DNA of 19,920 nt from Gloeophyllum trabeum ATCC 11539 (GCF_000344685.1 NW_006920414.1:1049546-1069465), one strand, 5' to 3'; counted from the first letter of the stretch, positions 10,255 to 19,564 are shown. Numbers and translations: made by a program. Notes: generated by a model from the letters alone, not told the origin.

Positions 10255-11673
10255 ATGCAGGCTCATGAAGAATCTTTCACACTCACCCCAGATGTATTTG
10301 TCGATCTGGCAAAAAGTACGCTCAAGGCAAACAAGTGCGAGTGGGATGGGTGTCCAGCAATATTGAATTCGTGGTATGCATTGCATAAGGTGTGTGGCTT
10401 GTGATTGAGCGGTGCATTATTGGGGTGCTGGGTGGGGACAGGGATGATGATACGCACGAGGGCGGGCGGGTGGCCACTTTCGCCGCCGCGACTCGCCCGC
10501 GACGTGTGACAGACGCGTGTGTGATGTATGTCACACCGCAATTGCCTCGGGCGTGTGTTGCAGCGCAGGCTGGCGCACAAATGGATGCTGTCTGCCCTGG
10601 ATATATCAGCAGCTTTCGAAACTATGATGCTCCTGTCACATCTCATATCTTTCAACCCTGGCTGCGTTCAAGATGTGGGCTAATTTAGGCTGACCTCCTC
10701 CCAGCACATAGATAAACGACACTGCACGCGCGTATCAAAGAACAAGGTGAATGTCATACCATCGAACCCGGAATTCCTGCTAATATACTACTTTGCAGGC
10801 TGGATCGTACGAATGTCGCATGCCTAGATGCACCGCCCGCAGCCATTCATCTCCCCGCGATCTCCTGCGACATATAGACTCGAATCACGCCAGCCGGTAT
10901 CCTCTACCGTGTCCTATCCGAGGTGAGTCCTTCCTCTCTACCAAAGTATATCCGTCCCGACGCCCCTCGCCCAAGGCTGCGACGAGACGTTCGTCCGCCC
11001 GAACTACATCCCCGTGCACTTCTCGAACCACCACGCCGACCTCAACAACATCACCATATCCCTCTCCTCCCCCCTCCTCAAGCCCACCTACCACCCGCTC
11101 CGCCCGTCCGCGCTCAAACCGCCCCCGCCGCTCCCCGCGCTCGCCATCGAGCCGCACCGCCTCCTCCTGCCCACCGTCGTCCCCGCGCCGCTCAAGGCCG
11201 ACAAGCCCCCCAGCAAAGTCACGCCGCTCGGGCGCAAGTGGAGCAAGCTCTCCGCGCAGGACGACGCCGACCCGAGTCCAGGCAAAGCGAAGGGCAAGGA
11301 GAAAGCGAGGCACGACGAGGACGAGCCGGAGTGCGTCCCGCTCGACGACCTCCCGCGGTGCCCCGTCCCCGCGGAGGACGAGGACCCGGACTACGTCGCG
11401 CGCGAGTACGTGCTGAAGCGCAAGCCGCCGGAAGCCTGGGTGGGCGCGGCGCTGTCGATGCCCCCCGCGCTGACGGGCCCCGCGGAGAGCCCCGCGGACC
11501 CGCCGACGAGTATCGGGTTCGACGCGTTCCAGGCGCGGTACCTCGAGCTCGAGAAGGTGGGGCTGATACAGGGGGATGGGGTGTGGCCCGAACGGACTAC
11601 GACTAGTACTGCTGCTGCTGCTGCTGCTGCTAGGCGTGTTACAGGCACGCAGGGGAAGCCGTCGGAGGCATAG
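10255..11673 (+). CDS. C2H2 zinc-finger protein with three tandem fingers
   Basis: Model: join(10255-10389, 10705-10746, 10799-10922, 10976-11673), 332 residues. Finger 1: Cys28, Cys33, His46, His51 (CX4CX12HX4H). Finger 2: Cys65, Cys70, His84, His89 (CX4CX13HX4H). Finger 3: Cys97, Cys102, His115, His119 or His120. Introns interrupt fingers 1 and 3 and restore the ligand pattern when removed, which supports the model. The start ATG gives MQAHEESFTLTPD and follows a pyrimidine-rich leader. Residues 121-332 are Pro- and charge-rich, probably disordered, with a KAKGKEKARHDEDE basic-acidic patch and a run of seven Ala near the end. This suggests a nuclear nucleic-acid-binding protein, probably a transcription regulator; targets are unknown and I do not recognise an orthologue. 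Intron 1 is long for this window (315 nt). Confidence 0.85.
11611..11631 (+). repeat. Coding (GCT)7 microsatellite
   Basis: Seven GCT codons in a row encode the poly-Ala tract near the C-terminus of the zinc-finger protein. The pure, uninterrupted repeat is liable to slippage in multiples of one residue. Confidence 0.9.
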
Positions 11674-12840
11674 CGGGGTTGTTGGTGTTCTTGCTGGGGG
11701 GGTTCATTCATTCTTGGATTATTGTAGAATGTATAATTTTCTGTATGGCCTCGCTTAATAGCACATCATGTTTCGTCTCAGCATTCCGAGTTGCATCCAA
11801 TATGAGTGGGAGATAGTCTGCATCGTGTCGCTTTTGGCATATTAGGCATATTCGGACCCTGTAGTGTCACGTGCACTCATTTAGGACGCGCTCGCTGCAG
11901 TGTCGAACGCGAGTTTGAGCGCGTTTAAGGCTCTTTCAGGTTGTCCTTTGCCCTCACAGTGTGTGTGTAGCCTTATGATTTGTATTTCAGAGCAATAGAG
12001 AGGTAAGGGAGACATGAATCCTCATTAACTGCTACATTTCCGCTGTTGCCATGCAGTTTGTGCTGGTATATGATGCTTGCCAATCAAAATATACATTAAT
12101 TTATCCATACTCTGCTTTAGTCTGGCATATACCCTTCCCGGTGCAAGGTGCAAGGGCGCTACGGCTTACAAACATGCCGAGGAGGCAAAAGGATGAGATG
12201 GTGTCCAAATTAGGAAGAGCCAGAGGTGCTGAGTCAGCAACTCTTGCCATGGTCCTCTCGCATTTTCTGAGTGTTTTGATGCTATGAAAACACATAACTG
12301 TACCATTACAGGGTATTCAACTGTAGATGCAGTCAAAACAGATCCTGGTTATTCATCCAGGCAGCGAAAGCAGAGCAGAGAATAGAGGCAAAGGCCGTGA
12401 GACAATTCACGTGACATTGAAATCGGTGAGCCAGCCAAGGCAGGCGCGACTGGAAGCAGATCGTTATATTGGGGAGGCGCAATCCTCAGGTGCGAGTCGT
12501 GATGCTGACTAAGCGATCGGGGCCATATTGTGGCGCAGAAAGTGTCGGGAGGACAGTTGAACACATAGCGGGTTCATTTATGCATCTATCCCCTGGTAGA
12601 CTTGCATACGGCTAATAGATAAGCTAATAGCCCCGTATGCCTCTTTAAAATAATCTTTACCCCACCGCCGTGGCTGCCAGGCAGCGACATCAGCAAATTC
12701 TCCCATAACTGGTATCTGAATATAATTTGCATATAATCAATTAAAATAAATACCAGCATTACAATATGTACCAGACTTGTGGACAGCTGGGCCAGCCATT
12801 ATATTCGGATGGCACATTACGAGTCCTGAGCTTACGAAGG
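11674..12840. other. Intergenic, no gene recognised
   Basis: This contains the 3' UTR of the zinc-finger gene followed by AT-rich sequence. Short open frames (78 codons or fewer) have no domain. Two inverted repeats occur: GCATACGG at 12604-12611 with CCGTATGC at 12633-12640, enclosing the direct repeat GCTAATAG twice; and CTGGTAT at 12709-12715 with ATACCAG at 12750-12756 around a very A/T-rich core. They may be relics of small mobile elements. Confidence 0.5.
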
Positions 12841-13336
12841 ATGAGTCCTTACCCGCAAAATTGGGCGCATGCCGAACATTGTACCCCGTGGGAATCGCAA
12901 TGCCGAGAATGCGTGCGACTTTTTGGTTGTAGTCTTGACTACACTGTTTAATGTCCGCTTTAAAGTCCGCTTGTATTGGAGACTACAAAAAGACTACAAA
13001 ATCGGATTTGTAGTCTCTGTTTTCAATAATACTGTGTTTTTGTCATGGGTTTTCGGTGTATTTCCATGGTTTCTTCTATGAAGAGGTTTTTTTGGGTTGT
13101 CCATCCACCGGAATACTTTGAGCATTTTATCGTACCTCCGTCTTTTACTGCATGCTCGTTGTCGTCTGTGGCATGTTCTTACCGTGGGAATTGACTTTTT
13201 GTGGTGGTTTGTAGTCAGTGGCTGAGGCATATTGCCGCGCCGGTTGGGATTCAATGGCTGTGATTGGCTGCTGTCTACTTATGACGCAACTTGAGTGCGT
13301 GTATTCAGAATAGCGGTTGCGCTATGTCATTGTTGG
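12841..13336. repeat. Dispersed repeat, copy B (longest copy)
   Basis: The stretch starts ATGAGTCCTTACCCGCAAAA and is matched from that point by copy C at 13651. From 13186 it also matches copy A (92-238), and from about 13230 it matches copy D (15935-16046). It contains dense GACTAC/GTAGTC inverted motifs: GTAGTC-TT-GACTAC at 12929-12942, and AGACTACAAA at 12980-12989 facing TTTGTAGTCT at 13007-13016, with a direct copy of AGACTACAAA between them. Its far end holds a hairpin region (13281-13330) bounded by ATGAC and ATGTCAT. It has no coding capacity. A MITE-like or LTR-derived origin is possible; termini are not established. Confidence 0.75.
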
Positions 13337-13650
13337 GCGTCGGGTGTTACCTTTGTGCTTTGCTATGTTAGACTTATTGTTCGGTGCTTTGTGTGTTGGA
13401 TGCATGTTTATGTGTAGCTGTTTTGTATTTTTTTTTCTTTTGTGTTGTACAGTTTTGTTTCAGCAAGTATCGTGGTTGCTTGTTATTTTGATGATTAAAT
13501 TATTTGTTACCATGTGAATTTTGTATTTTGGTGGTTGATTTTCGCACGCTATGTGTCTGTGCAGTAGGGATTACGATTGATCGATTGTGATTGGCTGTGA
13601 TTACTTGGTCCTTTGCTTTGTAGCACCTTTACTGATTGTTTGGCCGTTTT
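13337..13650. other. T-rich spacer between repeat copies B and C
   Basis: The sequence is strongly T-rich (TTTTTTTTTCTTTTGTG near 13430) and has no convincing gene. GATTGTGATTGGCTGTGATT near 13580 echoes the GGCTGTGATTGGCTG of copy B, so part of it may be diverged repeat. Confidence 0.45.
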
Positions 13651-14025
13651 ATGAGTCCTTACCCGCAAAATTGAGTGCGTGCCGAACATTGTACCCGTGG
13701 GAATCACTGTTGCCGAGAATGCGTGTGACTTTTGTGCTGTAGTCTTGAATACAGAATTCAATGTCTGCTAGTATTGGAGACTACAAAAAGACTACAAAAT
13801 CGGATTTGTAGTGTCTGTTTGCAATCAGTGTGTTTTCATCTTGGGTTATTCATGTATTTCTGTGGTTTCTTCTATGACGAGGCTTTTTTGGGTTATCTGT
13901 CTACTGGAATATTGTGAGCATTTAATCATATCTCCTTCTTTGCTGCATGCACTTTGTCGTGTGTGGCATGTTGTTACAGTGGGAATTGACTTCTGTGGCT
14001 GTTTGTAGTCGGTGGCTGAGGTGCT
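13651..14025. repeat. Dispersed repeat, copy C (truncated)
   Basis: This is a direct repeat of copy B, offset 810 bp at its start and 795 bp at the GTGGGAATTGAC landmark (13184 versus 13979), so small deletions have accumulated. Shared landmarks include ATGAGTCCTTACCCGCAAAA, GCCGAACATTGTACC, GCCGAGAATGCGTG, the GACTAC palindrome region near 13778, and GGCATGTT before GGGAATTGAC. Similarity stops soon after GTGGCTGAGG at about 14022; unrelated sequence follows. Confidence 0.75.
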
Positions 14026-14424
14026 GCTGATAAGCCCCAACGATCTTCTGACCCCCGAAATTGCGGATTTGACATATCATACATCCCCTCCAAAGTTTAT
14101 CTGACACCACCTGTCGAACCTCTTACGCTACAAGTAACCGACGATGGGTTCTGGATTTAATTCCAGACCTTCTAACGTCCTCAAGGCAGGCGCAGATCAC
14201 CAACATGATTTATCTCCGCAGCCAGACGCTCCGAAGTCACCCGGGAGAATACCTTCGTGACTAATTATCTCCGGGAACGGCGGAGGCCCATGTTGCAGTG
14301 CATCATTGTTATTACCACTACCCAGTCATCACGCCCCTTCGTTGCCGTCAAGCGACCGAGTCAGTGGACATTGTCAGACAATGTTATCGTTCAAATGCCA
14401 AACTGCGCTGTCGCCGCTCGCTGA

Positions 14425-14646
14425 ATGTCGTTACCCTCCAGGCTGGAAGTGTACCACTACTACCAGCATCAAGCCGAAGAGACCTGTACATACAGGTCGG
14501 TCTTGGAAGGTCTGGTAGATGCGGACTTCAACAACTGGTTGGGGGTAGGAAATGAAGATCTATACGACATATCCTTCGAGCGTGCCAAGCACCTTCTGTT
14601 AATGGGAGAAAGGATGAGGGCAAGTATTGCGAGAGGAACTGTGTAG
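14425..14646 (+). CDS. Unrecognised short protein or exon
   Basis: A 73-codon frame follows a TGA placed directly before its ATG. Its second half has protein-like composition (FNNWLGVGNEDLYDIS, FERAKHLLLMGERMRAS). A CCTCCAG at about 14440 could be an intron acceptor, so the true exon may begin there and belong to a longer spliced gene. It lies directly before the LTR-like region at 14694, where the end of a retroelement polyprotein would be expected, but no Gag or Pol motif is visible. Function is not assigned. Confidence 0.3.
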   Translation: MSLPSRLEVYHYYQHQAEETCTYRSVLEGLVDADFNNWLGVGNEDLYDISFERAKHLLLMGERMRASIARGTV

Positions 14647-14693
14647 AATGCTCTAGAGGGGCTCAGAGCGTTCCATGATTGGCCAAGGATTGT

Positions 14694-14994
14694 TCCCACC
14701 TTATTGTTTATGCTTTTCCCATGCTATTGTTAAAGATTTTCTCACCCCTTGTTCTTGATTTCACATGCCCTTTTGTTTTCTTTCATGCTTTTCCCACCTA
14801 ATTGTTTACCACTTTCCCATGCCTATTGTTTTGGCCAGTCACCCATGTTCTCAAAGCTTCAGGGATTGGCTGGAGTTGGATGACTCATACCTCTCTCTCA
14901 CACTATTGTTTACCTTTTTCTCACACTATTGTCTCCTCCCAAGTATCTTCTCACCCTATTGTTTGTAATTTCAAATTACTGTAGGGTATATAAG
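14694..14994 (+). promoter_or_regulatory. LTR-like promoter: degenerate CTATTGTTT minisatellite plus TATA box
   Basis: About nine or ten degenerate copies of a unit like TTCCCAC-CTATTGTTTA occur between 14694 and 14968, at irregular spacing of roughly 20-35 bp apart from an insertion-like interruption at 14835-14900. A clear TATATAAG follows at 14987-14994. Arrays of this kind upstream of a TATA box resemble the U3 part of fungal LTRs. TG/CA ends, a target-site duplication and a primer-binding site could not be confirmed, so a solo LTR is an inference; a stand-alone promoter is the alternative. Confidence 0.4.
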
Positions 14995-15934
14995 GAGCTC
15001 AGTAGGGAGAGGAAAGAGAGGATCCCGCTCGAACACAAGGGAACTGCTCGACCAATGTTAAATCCAGCATTCTCTTGGGGAGCTTGACGACCTTTCCGCT
15101 TAGTAATTTCTAGGTGGATTTATATCTGTCGCAAGTTCTGCTGACAATGTAAATCGACGGTCGGATGGAACATATCAGTCAGCAAGCGGCCGGAGCTAAA
15201 CCGCACGTGAACGGCCTGCAGTACCGCGTGATGAGGTACTTTAAGCGAGCATTGACGCGTCGAGGCTACCTCTAGGACCTAGGACGAGCATGTGGAAACA
15301 CGGCAGGATTGTATGGGACATGGTATAACGGTGGGCAAAGGCTGAGTAATTGTGTGGGTTGCGGAGCATATTCATTATTTAACTCCGGACGGACGCAAAA
15401 CCATTCCAATGGCATAAAAATGTATGGAGCGTAGTAGAAAATACAAGTTTCGACTTGACCATCTCAGAGAATTAGTGTTACGATCTCAGTGACCCTAGAA
15501 GTTCGAAAGCGTCGAACTTAGCGAATTATAACCGATCCTAGCTTTGCCAATAGGCCTGACTTGTCGAGAGAATTATCTCCGCCATCGATTCAATTAGCTC
15601 CGGTGAGTCTCACATAGTGAAATAAAATTAAACATGTCTTTCTAGCGTTTCCTACTCCCGTGGGCCCGAACCTACACTCGGTTTCGTGGTTTGCGACTTT
15701 GTTTGCGACTTTCCGGAGATAAATACTCCGGAGCGTCCATTAGTGTTTGTTTCAGGTGTCAAGGTTTTTTTTGTTTTATTTTCCTAGGTCTTCCTACGGA
15801 CTACCCTACGGCGCCTTACTCCTCCTTTCCCCCTTGAACTATTAAATACCCTTCAGTTGTCTCGGACCGCCTTCACCCATATCATGGGGTTTAGGTTTAT
15901 TGCTTTTGGTCCTTGGTGATTGTTGTGTGTCTGT
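14995..15934. other. No gene recognised; short inverted motifs
   Basis: No open frame of note was seen on either strand. CCGGAG-ATAAATA-CTCCGG near 15714-15732 is a small inverted repeat. GAATTATCTCCG near 15570 resembles TAATTATCTCCG near 14262, hinting at diverged copies of one element on both sides of the LTR-like region. Confidence 0.4.
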
Positions 15935-16046
15935 GCATATCACCGCACCGGTTGGGGTCTCTGGCTTCTCATTGGCTCCTGCTTACTATGACATCGCTTG
16001 ACTGCAGAAAGCGCACTTCTGTAGTTGAGTAATGTCATTGTTGCCC
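15935..16046. repeat. Dispersed repeat, copy D
   Basis: It matches the second half of copies A and B: GCATATCACCGCACCGGTTG, then CTCATTGGCTCCTGC, then ATGACAT at 15988-15994, and ATGTCAT at 16032-16038. The two arms of 15988-16038 pair over about 22 positions with 17 matches around a seven-base loop. The first half of the element is missing. Confidence 0.7.
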
Positions 16047-16497
16047 ACTTGCTCATTAGTCTAGGACGTGCAGCAGTTGAAGCATGTCAACTTGGTGGGA
16101 TGTGCTTCCTGTTAATCCAATCGTTACTGGTACATACACATTGATCTTATGTTGGTTATAAGAGGTTCTTGAATGTTGCACTTGTGTTCTGAAATAATAC
16201 ACTGACAACATTGATTGTTTTTCACACACATAGTCTGAGTCGACGTGTGGGTGGCAGAGACTATGATACAAGTCTCTTTGGTGGCAGGCATCTTGTGCCT
16301 GTTTTTTCAATCTCTGCTGCCTCTGGAACCCTGATTTCTTCTGCTCAGTGGTCTCTATATGTCCCCTTGAGAAACTGAAACTAGTACATGTGTAATATAT
16401 ATTTTGTTTCTGCTCCCAGCTGCTGGGGTACTCTTTGAGTATCCTTTCTGATGACTGTCCTTCAGCTTGGTTCAGGAAAAATGAGTGCGAGGGAGCT
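16047..16497. other. Unassigned; open frame on minus strand
   Basis: A minus-strand frame is open over 16056-16502 (148 codons) but has no ATG near its upstream end, is rich in Gln, Ser and His, and matches no family I know. It may be the tail of spliced minus-strand transcription coming from 17.6 kb, or chance. Confidence 0.25.
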
Positions 16498-16631
16498 GCC
16501 AATCGAAAATTGGCAGTGGATGAGCACTCTGGTTCTGGTAGGATGGTACCTGGAGTCTGCAGGTATTATTGACTGTCTCTTCCACTGGGGACAAATGACC
16601 TGTGTGACAGAGCCGCCAATCTTTGATTGGC
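16498..16631. repeat. Pair of CCAAT-containing palindromes in a 117-bp repeat
   Basis: GCCAAT-CGAAA-ATTGGC at 16498-16514 and GCCAAT-CTTTG-ATTGGC at 16615-16631 have identical 6-bp arms and different 5-bp loops, 117 bp apart. Both are followed by a similar CAGNNGANGAGCACT stretch, so this is a diverged tandem duplication rather than two independent palindromes. CCAAT is the core bound by the HAP/NF-Y complex, but binding here is only a possibility. Confidence 0.65.
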
Positions 16632-17193
16632 AGCAGAGGAGCACTTTGATCTATGTTACTTGTGTCTAGTAGTGCAGCTGCTACTATCCCCTGGGCTGGG
16701 TACAAATACAATTTTGTAGCCACCAATACAGACCAACTTTTAATCTGTCAGAGTGGCAGGGACTTTTATGGTATAATGATGGCAGGGCCACAGGAGGACA
16801 AAGTATGAATGAAGGGGACATCGCACATACAGATCTGAGGGCTTTTGATATGTGCATAAGACAGAGTACTGTATACATCAATTGGAACATTTATACACCC
16901 AATGCTATCACTTATCAGACACAACTCAGGACTCGTGTCCTGCCATGCATAGCAATGGCCCTCTACTGACAGGTGTTGTAAGACTCCCGCAAGAAGTACA
17001 ATATGCACCAGACTTACACATATTGCAAGCTCAGGCCAGCTTGCTTTGACCCATAATCACACTATCAGCTGTGTTTTGCTTGGTATTCTACATCCCAGAA
17101 TGAAATACAGACTCAATGCATTGGCTGATGCACACAGTACAACATATGATTACTCAGGCTAGCTACAATACAGGGTTTGCTATGGCTACATGC
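16632..17193. other. No feature recognised
   Basis: AT-rich sequence with only short open frames on both strands and no domain. ACAATATGCACCAGACTT near 17000 resembles ACAATATGTACCAGACTT near 12764, suggesting one more diverged repeat pair. This may be the 3' flank of the transposon at 17959-19564. Confidence 0.4.
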
Positions 17194-17653
17194 TCAATGC
17201 AATACTATCTGGGAATCAACCCCCGCCCTAATCAATAGAAAACAAACCATATCACTACAACAAACTACATCAGGGTATATCAACAGGTGAGATGTTAGGG
17301 ACATACCTAATGCACTAGTCATCCTGTATGCATAGAACCCGGCAGCAGTACCATAATAAAACCTGCAAAACAAATCAGAATGCTCAGTCACTAAATGTGA
17401 GGGACACACCTAGCAAGCAGGACCCAGACTCCTCCGGCAATCTAAGAACCTCTATTAATATGTGCACACATTAAGGCAGAGAAATGGCTTACCTGCAACA
17501 GAGACGTGTCAAGACACGATGAGGGCCTCATCTAGGTCGCGTCAACCCTGCCGTACACGCACTGTAGGAAGGTACTCAGGGGGAGTTTGACGAGAGGCAA
17601 CGGGTTCACAAAAAGAACTTACCCGCGGAGAGGTACATCAGGAAAAAAGCCAT
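17194..17653 (-). CDS. Possible small spliced gene on minus strand, unrecognised
   Basis: On the minus strand ATG at 17653 opens MAFFLMYLSA and meets a canonical GTAAGT donor at 17622. Further down, TTTTGCAG precedes an exon-like FYYGTAAGFYAYRMTSAL ending in a GTATGT donor; that intron would be 42 nt with a CTAAC branch site and a GTAG acceptor, keeping the frame into CCSDMVCFLLIRAGVDSQ and a stop at 17194. A further GTAAGCC donor near 17493 follows TTGCAG. The hydrophobic content suggests a membrane peptide. Middle exons are undefined and no family is recognised. Confidence 0.3.
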
Positions 17654-17958
17654 CTGCCGGTAGACACCAGCCACTGCTTAGTAGCTTGCAGTAGACTTCG
17701 CAGATGAGTGAATACTCTGTCAGGACATGTAGCTATATGAGGCAGATAGCCTTCCCAATCAGGGTATGTTGTACTTGGCAGTTGCTACATACCCCTACAA
17801 CGGCTACAACGGCTATGCCAAGCTACAATTGCTATTCACTGCTTCACATTGATCTCTCATTCCTCAGAGATCTTACTTTTGTGCTTTGGGGCCCTTGCTC
17901 AAGATAATTTCAATGAATAATCACAAAATTGTTGCTGTTTCATGACTTGTAGCTACAT

Positions 17959-19564
17959 CTATGTATATACATGAGGACAAAGCATATCAAACATCTGCAA
18001 GTCAATATACTTGTTCAATAAGAGGTCTGAACCACTTGTACTGGTCCAGGAACTCCTAACAGCTGCTGATCCATATTTTGGTGCAAGATGGCATGTACGC
18101 AAAATATCAGACACCCTAATGATCGACAAGTTTGGCCTTGCATGGTGCGTCGAAGGCACAAGCTTATACATAGTTGTCACGGGGTCAAGGGACTGAAGCG
18201 GGCGGTACCAATGGACGTAGGCAAGCGGCTCTTGGTGGTGTGCACCACCAAGCTCCGGCGGTAGAGTAAAGATGACACGTACTTCAGCAATGCGCAGACC
18301 TAAAATAATTCTCGATAAGACATAAGTTCCTGAGTGCTTGTTGGACTCACCTCGCATACCGTGAGGATCCAGTTGGCGCTCGCGGCGATCTTCCATTGCT
18401 AAGACAGTGTCGAAGTGAGCAGGGGTGTCTGCCTTCCTTGGATCTCTCATCCTACGGATTGGCACAGCATGGATTCTTGTATATCTAGATGAGTTATCTG
18501 GGAAATGGTAACTGGGGGGGAGTGGCACAAGTGCTGTCTTGTACATGTTGAAGACATCAAAGTGGCTCAGGGTAACGTTGATGTCAGGATAGTGCTCCAC
18601 AAGGAAAGTACAAAGCGCTGGCAGGAAGTCAACAGCACTGTAGTCATGTTCCAGGTCCGCAAGGTGTAGGTTGGGGTGTGGACATCTGCGGGCAATACGG
18701 ACAGAGTCTTCAAGATGGCTCACCCAAAGCATTTCCGCAAGTGTCTCATACTCATCATCATTGCTTCCCTCTTCCTCATCTTCCTCATCCTCCTCACCGC
18801 AGTCCTCTGCTTCCGCACCGCTCTTAGATGCAGAGAATTTAGTACAGCCTGTTGCCCAGTCGATGTAAGTAGCCCGTGTTAGGATTGGATTGTATCGGAC
18901 GCTTTCAGCAGCCACAATAACCAAATAGGTACAAACAGTTTCGCATTTTTGGTAATTGTTCTACTGGATGTACTTTTCTTTAGTCCGTTGCTCTATACTA
19001 GCCTCCGGTTTGTGTCTGTGTCTGTGTCTGAGTCTCTGGGCATCTTTAGTGTCCTTCTGGTCTATCCCTGCCACGTCTAATAGCCCGGCGGGTGACAGCA
19101 TCCTGACGCTGAAGCCATCTCGTCATCTGGATCTCATAGTCTCTCTTGTTGCTCACGTGATAAGCTTTCTTGGCATACTCGATATGAAGCCACTCAGGTG
19201 ATTCTGTGTTGTAGCCATCCGCAGTCCCAAGAGATCGGATTGCGGACACGTAGTGAAGAAGCGAGTGAATATTGAACTCCTTGCGTACCAAGTAGTCGAC
19301 AAAAATGTCCTTCACTTCATGGAACCCATCGAGTGCCTGCTGCATCAAAGCCAGTGTTTCTGACGTGTGACGCTGGTACTGTGAATAATGGATAAAATTG
19401 AGGAGGTATGATGCCGCCTTTGTCACCCGATTATCTACAGCGCCAGTGCAGATAGCAATGAAGATGTGTGCCATTTGCTGCTGCTCGTTCCCTGTCCACT
19501 GTGAAATTGAAGAGATACCCTTCGCAAAATGCCGCAAACCTCGGGTCTGCCCCAGGCTCAGCGA
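17959..19564 (-). pseudogene. Plavaka-type transposase, C-terminal half, damaged
   Basis: The upstream part, 19049-19564, reads LRHFAKGISSISQWTGNE, then FNIHSLLHYVSAIRSLGTAD, then WLQRQDAV, the hallmark order of Plavaka transposases of mushrooms. After a break at 18961-19048 the second part, 18351-18960 joined to 17959-18299, reads FDVFNMYKTALVPLPP, EVRVIFTLPPELGG, PLAYVHWYRPLQSLDP and ILRTCHLAPKYG, the usual C-terminal region. Intron 18300-18350 (51 nt, GTGAGT to TTTTAG) lies in frame without a stop. An acidic insert (Glu/Asp run near 18770-18800) is present. Upstream, in-frame TAG at 19567-19565 ends the homology: the N-terminal half with the transposase core is absent. The break at 18961-19048 could be an intron ending at TAG 18961 or a frameshift. 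Probably non-autonomous and inactive. Confidence 0.85.
19011..19036. repeat. TGTGTC short tandem repeat
   Basis: TGTGTC is repeated three times and then decays to TGAGTCTC. It lies exactly in the interval where the transposase reading frame is broken, so replication slippage in this repeat is one way the frame could have been lost. Confidence 0.7.

Noticed and set aside
10793..11416. 207-codon plus-strand open frame
   Set aside because: It carries the true finger-2 exon but then reads through intron 3 (10923-10975) and continues in the wrong frame. The correct frame after splicing ends at 11673.
12327..12512. Plus-strand frame containing ILVIHPGSES
   Set aside because: The motif recalls the VIHPGS of actin-related protein 8, but the rest of the frame has no actin-fold similarity and no flanking exons were found. 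Treated as chance.
14634..15045. GGAAC on both sides as a target-site duplication of a solo LTR
   Set aside because: The two copies do not sit directly next to TG and CA ends, so the match is not good evidence for exact LTR borders.
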